A DNA stretch of 6,712 bases, taken from Polyangiaceae bacterium (GTDB taxonomy: Bacteria > Myxococcota_A > Polyangia > Polyangiales > Polyangiaceae). The notes under the pieces were generated by a model. The model was given only the letters and a program-made list of their open reading frames with translations. It did no database searches and was not told the DNA's origin. Numbering within the stretch: position 1 is the stretch's first letter; each line of letters begins with the position of its first letter. A program made the position numbers and the translations under genes. Shown piece after piece: positions 1 through 6,286 of this stretch. The stretch spans positions 1-6,712 of the forward strand of contig JAICXU010000177.1 in assembly GCA_025934595.1 (NCBI GenBank), read 5' to 3'.

Positions 1-1133
1 CGTATCCGGCTCCGCATCCGGCTGCTCCCGAGGTCGAATCGTACGGCGGCTCGGTGCTCACCGCGCCGCATGTCCAGCCGATCCTGTTTCCGAACGACGC
101 GCTCGAATCGGACATCCAAGCGTTCACGCACGCTCTTCATGGATCGTCGTATTGGAATGCAGCGACGTCCGAGTATGGCGTCGGAGACATCACGGCGAGC
201 GATCCGATCATCGTGCCGGAGGCCGACACGCAGCTCACCGGACCGACGACGCTCACCGATGCGCAGATCCAAACGTGGCTGCAAACGCATCTCGATGGCG
301 CGCATGCGGGTTGGGGAACGCCGGACCCGAACACGATTTATGCCGTGTATTACCCGGCAAACGTGACGATCACGCTCGATCCGTTCGGTGAAAGTTGTCA
401 GGGCTTCGGCGGCTATCACATGTCGACGAACGTGAACGGCACCGTCGTTCCGTATGCCGTGCTTCCGCGTTGCCAGCAGCTCGGAACGTTGAATAACGAA
501 AAAGACGTGACGACCGGCGCGTCGAGCCACGAGCTCATCGAGGCGTCGACCGATCCGTTCGGCGATGCGCCGGCGTATGCGAGCGCGGACGAAAATCACC
601 TCTATTACGATCTCGTTCCGCTCAGCGAGGTCGGTGACATGTGCGCGTACGAATCGGACGCGTTCATCACGCCGCCCGAGATCGGTTATGCGGTGCAACG
701 CACGTGGTCGAACAAGCTCGCGAAGCTCGGCAAGAGCCCGTGCGCGCCTGCGCTCGACTCGAGCATTTACTTCGCGGCCGTGCCCGTCATGAACGACACG
801 GTCGACATGAACTTCGGCGCGCAAGGCGGCAGCGTTCCCGTGAAAGGCGTGAAGGTTCCGCTCGGACAGAGCGCGGTCATCGAGCTCGATCTCATCAGCG
901 GCGCAGCGATGGATCCGTTCTTCGTGAAAGTCGTCGACATCCCGTCGCAGGAAGGCAAGGCCGCCGAGCTCTCGTTCTCGCTCGACGCCGAGAGCGGACA
1001 GAACGGTCAGAAGCTCCACGCGACGGTGACGCGCATCGCCCACGCCACGCAGTACGGCGGCACCGAGTTCATGGTGATCGCGTATGCCGATCCCACTCAC
1101 TACCATGAATGGATGGGTTGGGCGGCGGAGTGA
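1..1133 (+). CDS. Probable secreted protein with HE...D metal-site-like motif (5' partial)
   Basis: Function is not established. The frame is open to the left edge with no stop, and its first visible residues form a Pro/Ala-rich stretch (YPAPHPAAPEVESYGG). That looks like a linker after a signal peptide, so the GTG at 54 is probably an internal valine and the true start lies outside the window. Numbering from that valine, the core holds the CQGFGGYH segment (115-122), the SSHELIEASTDPF motif (157-169) and DMCAYES (195-201). H159, E160 and D167 could form a metal site, but HE followed by six residues and Asp is not a classical HExxH zincin motif. C115, C140, C197 and C230 could make disulfides, which fits export. 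Residues from about 240 to 359 look like a separate beta-rich C-terminal domain. The layout (V-L-T-A-P start, GYH segment, HE-x-x-EA-x-TDP) recalls bacterial proteins distantly like plant EXORDIUM/PHI-1; this is recollection, not a search. It ends in TGA and the next gene converges on it. Confidence 0.8.
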   Translation, partial: YPAPHPAAPEVESYGGSVLTAPHVQPILFPNDALESDIQAFTHALHGSSYWNAATSEYGVGDITASDPIIVPEADTQLTGPTTLTDAQIQTWLQTHLDGAHAGWGTPDPNTIYAVYYPANVTITLDPFGESCQGFGGYHMSTNVNGTVVPYAVLPRCQQLGTLNNEKDVTTGASSHELIEASTDPFGDAPAYASADENHLYYDLVPLSEVGDMCAYESDAFITPPEIGYAVQRTWSNKLAKLGKSPCAPALDSSIYFAAVPVMNDTVDMNFGAQGGSVPVKGVKVPLGQSAVIELDLISGAAMDPFFVKVVDIPSQEGKAAELSFSLDAESGQNGQKLHATVTRIAHATQYGGTEFMVIAYADPTHYHEWMGWAAE

Positions 1134-1355
1134 TGGCGTCACGCTAGGGAGCGAGAGAGAGCGTTGTCTCGACGGCGCGGAGCGTCCTCGGGAGCACTCA
1201 CGGTAAGGCGAGTTTTGTTCTAGTGGGCCTTAACGGCCCCTCATTTTCTGCGGAAAATGAGCCTCCCCGTCCTTGCTTACGCAAAGCGTTTTGCTTCGCA
1301 AAACGCGGGTTCAAGACCGCTAGAGGATCGCTCGCTACCGCGAGCCCACCGAATG
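1134..1355. repeat. Convergent intergenic gap with a cluster of small hairpins
   Basis: No gene was found in these 222 bases. Inverted repeats lie in quick succession: GGGCC/GGCCC at 1225-1239 (loop TTAAC); a perfect 9-bp stem CTCATTTTC/GAAAATGAG at 1240-1261 (loop TGCG); TTGC/GCAA at 1273-1284; a perfect 9-bp stem GCGTTTTGC/GCAAAACGC at 1286-1306 (loop TTC); and GCTCGC/GCGAGC at 1330-1345 (loop TACC). The AT-rich stems stand out from the GC-rich surroundings. The gap lies between two convergent genes, so one role may be transcription termination in both directions. None of the stems is followed by a clean T-run, so they are not textbook intrinsic terminators. A dispersed palindromic repeat (REP/MITE-like) is the alternative. 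Confidence 0.6.
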
Positions 1356-2105
1356 CTAGGCGACGCGATGGAGAACGTTTCCTACGAAGAATGGGCCCAT
1401 TTTTTCGATAAATTCGCTCGTTTGACGCGTTTTTCGCATGGCTTGTACGAGATGCGAAAGTGGATGCAGATCTTTTCCCACTAGGCCGATCACGAACTCG
1501 TTGTCCTCGGCGTCGAGACCGTGACACGCGAGGCGAACGTCGTGCGCGAGCTCCGCTTGGCCGTATGCCATGCCCAGCGCGGCGTGCTCGCGCAAGATGT
1601 GGCTCTGATCGATCCCTTCGAGCTTCGCGAACTCCCCCTTGCGACGCAGCGGATACCAAACGTGCCACGGGTAGGCTTGGTTCATCACGTTGTCGATGGG
1701 ACGCTTCGTGATCACGTATTCGAGATCGGGCTCGTGACCGGTCGCGTACGCGCGACCGATCATCGCGAAGTCGTGACGGTGGTCGGCGCCGAGGAGCTTC
1801 GCGTGTCCGAAGAGCGGGCGCACGTTCTCGACGAAGTGCGCGGGGTCACAGCTCCACGTGAGGAGGCCGAGGCCGCGCGGTGACATCGTGTCGGCGTAAA
1901 TCACGCCCGCGATCTTCTTTTCGGCGAGCTGGCCCGCGAGCGCAGCGCCGACGCCGTTCGCGCCTTCGCCTTTCGCGACGTCGAAGACGAGCAATTGCAT
2001 GAACAGGCGGCGATTCAGTTTTTGCCGCTCGCCGTCCTTTTTTCCGCCGTATTCGTTCACGTCGACGACAGGCAAGCCCTTGGCTTCTTGAGAAGCTTCG
2101 CTCAT
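1356..2105 (-). CDS. Chlorite dismutase/HemQ-superfamily protein
   Basis: This 249-residue protein has the usual length of HemQ-type subunits and belongs to the haem-binding chlorite dismutase superfamily (Cld, coproheme decarboxylase HemQ). Recognisable parts are an N-terminal half with MQLLVFDV (36-43) and DPRGLGLLTWS-like sequence (MSPRGLGLLTWS, 74-85), then WYPLRR (150-155), ILREHAALGMAYG (170-182), ACHGLD (193-198) and the C-terminal segment RKTRQTSEFIEKMGPFFVG (224-242). The last segment matches the family's R-x-x-x-x-S-x-(Y/F)-x-x-x-GPFFVG ending. H174 in REHAALG aligns by eye with the proximal haem histidine. The NWYML tyrosine of HemQ appears replaced (KLE, 161-163), and the distal Arg/Gln position, 13 residues after the histidine, is Ala187. 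Neither chlorite breakdown nor coproheme decarboxylation can therefore be assumed. The ATG start at 2105 keeps the N-terminal region typical of the family, but no clear Shine-Dalgarno precedes it. It is transcribed away from the acyl-CoA dehydrogenase gene. Confidence 0.88.
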   Translation of the reverse strand: MSEASQEAKGLPVVDVNEYGGKKDGERQKLNRRLFMQLLVFDVAKGEGANGVGAALAGQLAEKKIAGVIYADTMSPRGLGLLTWSCDPAHFVENVRPLFGHAKLLGADHRHDFAMIGRAYATGHEPDLEYVITKRPIDNVMNQAYPWHVWYPLRRKGEFAKLEGIDQSHILREHAALGMAYGQAELAHDVRLACHGLDAEDNEFVIGLVGKDLHPLSHLVQAMRKTRQTSEFIEKMGPFFVGNVLHRVA

Positions 2106-2146
2106 GCGGTTGTCTTAGCACGAAGGCCCGGGCTACTTTCTCCCGC
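2106..2146. promoter_or_regulatory. Divergent promoter gap, possibly leaderless transcripts
   Basis: These 41 bases separate the start codons of two divergent genes, so promoters for both must lie here or inside the coding regions. Neither start has a purine-rich Shine-Dalgarno at normal spacing. On the + strand, TTGTCT (2110-2115) and TACTTT (2134-2139) are weak -35/-10 candidates 18 bases apart, which would start the RNA almost at the ATG at 2147. On the - strand TAAGAC ends six bases before the ATG at 2105. Matches to the sigma-70 consensus are only partial, so the promoter boxes are tentative. Confidence 0.3.
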
Positions 2147-3352
2147 ATGGATTTTTCGCTGCCCAAAGATCTCGAGCCGTCTCTGCGTGCCATGCGCGAC
2201 ATCGTCGATCACGACGTCATCCCGCTCGAGCGTGAGATGGCGGAAAAAAAGAGCTTTCGCGCGCTCGAGCCCGCGCTCGCGAAGGTGCGCGCGAAAGTGA
2301 AAGCAGCGGGACTCTGGACGCCGCAGATCGCGAAGGACCACGGCGGCATGGGGCTCACGCTCATGGAGCACGCGCGCGTGTCCGAGGAGCTCGGCCGATC
2401 TCCCTTCGGGCACTACGCGTTCAATTGCCAAGCGCCCGACGCCGGCAACATGGAAATTCTCCTGCAGTTCGGATCGCCCGCGCAAAAAGAAAAGTACGCA
2501 AAGCCGCTTCTCGCCGGCGACATCCGGAGCTGCTTCGCGATGACCGAGCCCGAGCGCCCGGGATCGAATCCGACCTGGCTCGACACACGCGCGCGTGCCG
2601 ACGGCGACGACTACGTGATCGACGGTCACAAGTGGTTCACGTCGAGCGCAGACGGCGCCGCGTTCGCGATCGTGATGGCGGTCACGAATCCCGATGCAGC
2701 CCCGCACATGCGCGCGAGCCAGATCATCGTGCCGGCGGGGACGCCCGGCTTCACGATCGTGCGAAATATTTCCGTGATGGGCGAAGAAGGCGACAGCTAC
2801 GCAAGCCACGCGGAAGTGCGCTTCGAAAATTGTCGCGTGCCGAAATCGAATTTGCTCGGCGAAGAAGGCGCAGGATTTTTGATCGCGCAGGAGAGGCTCG
2901 GCCCGGGGCGCATTCATCACTCGATGCGCTGGATCGGAATCGCGGAGCGATGCTTCGATCTCATGTGCACGCGCGCCGCGAAACGCGAGATCGCGCCCGG
3001 TAAGCCGCTCGGCACGAAACAGATGGTCCAAGATTTCGTCGCGGAGACCCGGGCCGAGATCGACGCGGCTCGTCTCATGGTGCTGCATGCGGCGTGGAAA
3101 ATGGAGACGCAAGGCGCGTACGAAGCGCGCGAGCAAATCTCGCTCATCAAGGTCTTCGCGGCGAAGGCGCTCGCGAACGCGATCGACCGCGCCATCCAAG
3201 TGCACGGCGCGCTCGGCATGACCGACGACACGATTTTGGCCTATTTTTACCGGCACGAGCGCGCCTCGCGTATCTACGACGGCGCCGACGAGGTCCACAA
3301 ATCCGTCGTCGCCAAGCGCATCTTGAAGCGCTACGGTTTGGCGATCGAATGA
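2147..3352 (+). CDS. Acyl-CoA dehydrogenase, ACAD10/11-like (LvaC-type)
   Basis: This 401-residue flavoprotein has the normal full length of an acyl-CoA dehydrogenase and carries all three domains. An N-terminal helical part holds GLWTPQIAKDHGGMGLT (55-71). The middle beta domain holds the FAD-contacting FAMTEPE (130-136) and HKWFTSSADG (161-170). The C-terminal helical part holds QERLGPGRIHHSMR (248-261), QVHGALGMTDDT (351-362) and IYDGADEVHKS (376-386). The GPGRIHHxMR and DGxDEVH motifs are characteristic of the ACAD10/ACAD11 branch, not of the MCAD/SCAD branch. Where MCAD has its catalytic Glu (YEG), this protein has Asp378. E249, close to the base position used in isovaleryl-CoA dehydrogenase, is an alternative catalytic residue (inference). 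In this branch the enzyme is known to act on 4-phosphoryl-acyl-CoA made by a partner kinase, yielding enoyl-CoA. The next gene encodes such a kinase and overlaps by ATGA. The ATG start gives a typical N-terminus, although no Shine-Dalgarno is seen. Confidence 0.95.
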   Translation: MDFSLPKDLEPSLRAMRDIVDHDVIPLEREMAEKKSFRALEPALAKVRAKVKAAGLWTPQIAKDHGGMGLTLMEHARVSEELGRSPFGHYAFNCQAPDAGNMEILLQFGSPAQKEKYAKPLLAGDIRSCFAMTEPERPGSNPTWLDTRARADGDDYVIDGHKWFTSSADGAAFAIVMAVTNPDAAPHMRASQIIVPAGTPGFTIVRNISVMGEEGDSYASHAEVRFENCRVPKSNLLGEEGAGFLIAQERLGPGRIHHSMRWIGIAERCFDLMCTRAAKREIAPGKPLGTKQMVQDFVAETRAEIDAARLMVLHAAWKMETQGAYEAREQISLIKVFAAKALANAIDRAIQVHGALGMTDDTILAYFYRHERASRIYDGADEVHKSVVAKRILKRYGLAIE

Positions 3353-4455
3353 CCACGGCCGAGGGGGACATCGTCGATCGCACGCGCGCCGTTCGCCCGG
3401 GCGAAGAGCTCGACGTCGGCAGGCTCACCGCCTATCTCGACGCGCATCTCGAAGGCGGCGCGAAGAAGATCGAGGTCGAGCAATTCCCGGGCGGACACTC
3501 GAACCTCACGTACATGATTCGCGTCGACGCCGGATCCGGCACTGAGCGCGAGCTCGTCTTGCGACGGCCGCCGTTCGGAAATCGCGTGAAGAGCGCGCAC
3601 GACATGTCCCGCGAGGTGACGATGCTCTCCGCGCTCGCGCCCGTGTATCCGCCCGCCCCGAAGCCGCTCGTCAATTGCGAGGACAAGTCGGTGATCGGCT
3701 CGCCGTTCTACGTGATGCAGCGAATTCGCGGCGTCATCTTGCGGCGCACGCTGCCCGCGCGCGTCACGCTCTCGCCCGGCGAAGCCTGCCGTTTGAGCGA
3801 ATCGTTCGTCGACAACCTCGTGACTCTGCATGCGATCGACTGGGGAAAAGTAGGTCTTTCGAAGATCGCGAAGCCTGAAGGTTATGCGGAGCGGCAAGTG
3901 AAAGGCTGGGCGAAGCGCTACGCCGATGCCGCAACGGATTCGATTCCCGAGATGGATCGCGTCGGCGCATGGCTCGACAACCACATCCCGGCGCCGAACG
4001 ACGAGCGGGCGCGCGCCACCGTCGTTCACAATGATTACAAATTCGACAACCTGGTGCTCGCCGAGAACGATCTCGCGAAAATTCTCGGCGTGCTCGACTG
4101 GGAGATGGCGACCATCGGCGACCCGCTGATGGATCTCGGCGTCGTGCTCGGTTACTGGATCGAAAACAGCGACTCGGACGAAATGAAGAGCTTCGCGTTC
4201 GGCCCGACGGCCGCACCCGGCATGTTCTCACGTCGCGAGATCGCGGAGCGCTACGGACAGAAGACGGATCGCGACGTGTCGAAGCTCCTCTTCTATTACG
4301 TGTTCTCGCTCTTCAAGCTCGCGGGCGTCGCCCAACAGATTTATTGGCGTTACAAGAACGGGCACACGAAAGACGAGCGCTTCGCCTCGTTCATTTTCGG
4401 CGTACGCATCCTGGCCGAGCAAGCATCGCGCGCGCTCGATCGCGACAAGATCTAG
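3349..4455 (+). CDS. APH-fold phosphotransferase, ACAD10/11 kinase-domain-like (LvaA-type)
   Basis: This 368-residue protein is an aminoglycoside-phosphotransferase-fold kinase. A glycine-rich nucleotide loop is seen as QFPGGHSNLTY (45-55), followed by LVLRRPPFGNR (69-79), where Arg stands in the position of the usual ATP-binding Lys, as is common in this branch. The catalytic loop is VVHNDYKFDN (225-234; D229 the putative base, N234 a metal ligand), and LDWEMATIGDP (249-259) supplies the second metal ligand D250. The C-terminal part (FSLFKLAGVAQQIYWRY, 319-335) matches the ACAD11 kinase domain and is unlike antibiotic kinases. The known role of relatives (LvaA, ACAD10/11) is ATP-dependent phosphorylation of the 4-hydroxyl of 4-hydroxyacyl-CoA. 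The frame is open upstream to 3094, but that part only overlaps the dehydrogenase gene. The ATG at 3349 forms an ATGA stop-start overlap with it, indicating translational coupling. Annotation as an antibiotic-resistance gene would be wrong. Confidence 0.93.
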   Translation: MTTAEGDIVDRTRAVRPGEELDVGRLTAYLDAHLEGGAKKIEVEQFPGGHSNLTYMIRVDAGSGTERELVLRRPPFGNRVKSAHDMSREVTMLSALAPVYPPAPKPLVNCEDKSVIGSPFYVMQRIRGVILRRTLPARVTLSPGEACRLSESFVDNLVTLHAIDWGKVGLSKIAKPEGYAERQVKGWAKRYADAATDSIPEMDRVGAWLDNHIPAPNDERARATVVHNDYKFDNLVLAENDLAKILGVLDWEMATIGDPLMDLGVVLGYWIENSDSDEMKSFAFGPTAAPGMFSRREIAERYGQKTDRDVSKLLFYYVFSLFKLAGVAQQIYWRYKNGHTKDERFASFIFGVRILAEQASRALDRDKI

Positions 4456-5585
4456 CTCTGCGCGTAATGCGCCGGTAGCTCGATGCCGACGAGCGCGCCG
4501 CCGGATTCGCGATTGCGCGCGTACGCACGACCGCCGTGCGCTTCGGCGATGCGTTGCACGAGCGCGAGCCCGAGACCGACCGACTGCGCTTCCGCCTTGC
4601 CGCTGGGACGCCGGTAAAATGGCTCGAAAATGCGCCTCTCCTCGCCGGGCATGAAGCCGGGGCCGTCGTCCTCGACCTCGATGCGGATATAGCGCTCAGG
4701 TATGAGCGCGTCCGGAGCGCGACCGCCGTTGCCGACATGGACGCGCGCGACGCCGCCGCCGTGACGACGGGCGTTTTCGATGAGGTTCGTGACGGCGCGC
4801 GCCGTGAGCGTGGCGTCGCCTTCGAACGGAACGATCTCGCCCGGCGCGTCGAGGCGCGTGGGATCGATCGAAGCGCGCTCCATGGCACGCTTCGCCACTT
4901 CGACCGCGTCGAGCTCCTTGGGCGACATCGCCGAAAAATCGATGCATGAGCTCGCGAGCAGATCGCTGACGAGCGCGTCGATCTCGACGACCTCGCGGTC
5001 GATCTCTTCGATCTCGTCGGGCGTCGCGGCGTCGCCGAGCTTCTCGCGCGTGAGCTCGACGAGGAGCCGAAGGCGCGCGAGCGGCGTGCGAATTTCGTGC
5101 GAGACCGTCGCGAGAAGCGCGCGCTGATCCTCGAGCTGCTTTTCGATGCGCGCCGCCATCTCGTTCAAGACCTGCCCGATCATCCGTGATTCGCCGTGGG
5201 CGCGCTTCGTCACGTTCACGCGGCTCTTCAGCTTGCCGCGACCGAGATCTTCGGCGACGCGCACGACCTCGACCCAATCACGCGAGACGCGATGCGCGAT
5301 GAAGCCGGCGCACATCCAGAGCATGAAGATGCCGACGACGAACATGTATGCGCCGTGATGCGCGCCGCCCTGCATCAAGTGATGCATGCCCATCACCATC
5401 ACGGCGGTGACGGTGATCATCATCACTTGGAAGAGGAAAATCTTGCGATGAAGACGCGCGCGGAAATACCACTGCAAATAATGGAACGCGCCGTGACGCT
5501 GGGCGTGATCGCGCATCCGCTGCTCGCATCGTTCGACGCGACGCAAATGTCTCAATTGGCTACGTCGCCTCTTTCGCCAGGACAT
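4452..5585 (-). CDS. Two-TM sensor histidine kinase with short His/Met-rich periplasmic loop
   Basis: This 377-residue membrane kinase is the sensor partner of the response regulator encoded just upstream. A strongly basic cytoplasmic N-terminus (RKRRR, then several Arg/His) precedes TM1 (about 48-66). A loop of only about 14 residues, MHHLMQGGAHHGAY (67-80), leads to TM2 (about 81-100), a HAMP linker (about 97-151) and the dimerisation domain with VSHEIRTPL, where H163 is the phospho-acceptor. The ATPase domain shows the N box NLIENARRHG (267-276), G1 EDDGPGF (305-311), the F box IFEPFYR (319-325) and G2 GLGLALV (337-343), so the kinase looks intact. The ATG at 5585 is chosen because GGAG lies 6 bases upstream; a GTG at 5597 lacks such a site. 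The start overlaps the regulator's end by 26 bases. The tiny loop, with four His and two Met, suggests sensing of metal, of the membrane itself or of a partner protein, not of a folded-domain ligand. The closest familiar logic is CpxA or CnrH/CusS-like, but no symbol is justified. Confidence 0.93.
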   Translation of the reverse strand: MSWRKRRRSQLRHLRRVERCEQRMRDHAQRHGAFHYLQWYFRARLHRKIFLFQVMMITVTAVMVMGMHHLMQGGAHHGAYMFVVGIFMLWMCAGFIAHRVSRDWVEVVRVAEDLGRGKLKSRVNVTKRAHGESRMIGQVLNEMAARIEKQLEDQRALLATVSHEIRTPLARLRLLVELTREKLGDAATPDEIEEIDREVVEIDALVSDLLASSCIDFSAMSPKELDAVEVAKRAMERASIDPTRLDAPGEIVPFEGDATLTARAVTNLIENARRHGGGVARVHVGNGGRAPDALIPERYIRIEVEDDGPGFMPGEERRIFEPFYRRPSGKAEAQSVGLGLALVQRIAEAHGGRAYARNRESGGALVGIELPAHYAQS

Positions 5586-6252
5586 AGCCCACTCCACGCA
5601 CGGTTTTGATTCGCCGCGGCTGACGAGGATCGTCGCCGAGCTTTTGCCGCAAGTGCGAGATGTGCACGTCCACCGTGCGATCGCTCACCGTGACGTCTCC
5701 CCTTCCCGCTTCGGAGAGGAGCGCATCGCGCGGAACCACGCGACCCGCGCGACGCGCGAGCGCAACGAGAATATCGAACTCGACGCCGGTGAGGTCCACG
5801 TCCTTGCCGTCGAGAGACGCGAGCCGGCTCGGAACGTCGAGCGAAATTTCTCCGATGACGATGCGTTCTTCGGTCATCTGAGGAGACGCACGTCGAAGCA
5901 CGGCGCGAAGCCGCGCGAGGAGCTCGCGCGGAGAGAACGGCTTCGGCACGTAATCGTCGGCGCCGACCTCGAGACCCACGACCCGATCGGTCTCGTCTCC
6001 GCGCGCCGTGAGCATGATCACGGGAATCTTGTATTTTGCACGTATTCGCTTCAAGACCTCGAGGCCGTCCATGCCCGGCATCATCACGTCGAGCAGGACG
6101 GCGTCGAAGCTACCGCCGGAAAGCGCGCCGAGGCCTTGCGTGCCGTCGCCCACGCACGTCACCGAGAAATCGTGTTGCTCGAGAAACGTGCGGAGCAGCT
6201 CGTAGAGACGAACGTCGTCGTCGATGAGCAAGACGCGCATGCGATTGAGCAT
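5560..6252 (-). CDS. OmpR/PhoB-family response regulator (CpxR-like)
   Basis: This 230-residue two-component regulator has both standard domains. The receiver domain (about 5-120) has the acidic cluster DDD (11-13), phospho-acceptor D55 in LLDVMMPGMDG, T82 in MLTARGDE and K104 in YVPKPFSPREL, so phosphotransfer should work. The C-terminal winged helix (about 128-226) has the recognition-helix segment VSDRTVDVHISHLRQKLG (189-206) and the wing RIKTVRGVGYVL (214-225) typical of OmpR-type DNA binding. The ATG at 6252 is preferred because GGGAGG lies 5 bases upstream. The frame is open further upstream to 6339, but that stretch overlaps the small gene before it and does not resemble a receiver domain. 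The gene precedes and overlaps the kinase gene, and likely controls its own operon and other envelope genes, as CpxR does (inference). Confidence 0.95.
   Translation of the reverse strand: MLNRMRVLLIDDDVRLYELLRTFLEQHDFSVTCVGDGTQGLGALSGGSFDAVLLDVMMPGMDGLEVLKRIRAKYKIPVIMLTARGDETDRVVGLEVGADDYVPKPFSPRELLARLRAVLRRASPQMTEERIVIGEISLDVPSRLASLDGKDVDLTGVEFDILVALARRAGRVVPRDALLSEAGRGDVTVSDRTVDVHISHLRQKLGDDPRQPRRIKTVRGVGYVLAKEAT
5592..5595 (-). promoter_or_regulatory. Ribosome binding site (GGAG) fixing the histidine kinase start
   Basis: Read on the minus strand, GGAG lies 6 bases ahead of the ATG at 5585, inside the last codons of the response regulator gene. It favours this ATG over the GTG at 5597, which would itself overlap the site. 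Confidence 0.6.
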
Positions 6253-6257
6253 ACCAG

Positions 6258-6263
6258 CCTCCC
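6258..6263 (-). promoter_or_regulatory. Ribosome binding site (GGGAGG) fixing the response regulator start
   Basis: Read on the minus strand, GGGAGG sits 5 bases ahead of the ATG at 6252. It decides the start against the longer open frame reaching 6339 and against the second ATG at 6240. Confidence 0.75.
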
Positions 6264-6286
6264 GAGGGTGAGCGCACGCGTGCGGG

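Noticed and set aside
1304..1323. tRNA T-arm-like sequence (GCGGGTTCAAGACCGC)
   Set aside because: The stem pairs only four bases around an eight-base loop, and no acceptor, D or anticodon arm is found nearby.
1390..1401. Perfect 12-bp palindrome AATGGGCCCATT followed by T's on the plus strand
   Set aside because: It has no loop and lies inside the conserved MGPFF codons of the Cld-family gene, so protein sequence explains it.
1198..1668. 156-residue minus-strand and 62-residue plus-strand frames over the hairpin gap
   Set aside because: They read through the palindromes and through the 3' end of the Cld-family gene in the wrong frame; composition is Arg-rich and no start site is convincing.
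2102..3298. 398-residue open frame on the minus strand
   Set aside because: It lies wholly opposite the acyl-CoA dehydrogenase gene, is Arg/His-rich with no domain motif, and arises from GC-biased third positions.
3094..3348. Upstream extension of the phosphotransferase frame
   Set aside because: The extra 85 residues are Arg-rich, have no family counterpart and overlap the dehydrogenase; the ATGA junction at 3349 gives the normal start.
3349..4455. Reading the APH-fold gene as an aminoglycoside resistance determinant
   Set aside because: The pairing with an ACAD10/11-like dehydrogenase and the branch-specific motifs point to acyl-CoA metabolism.
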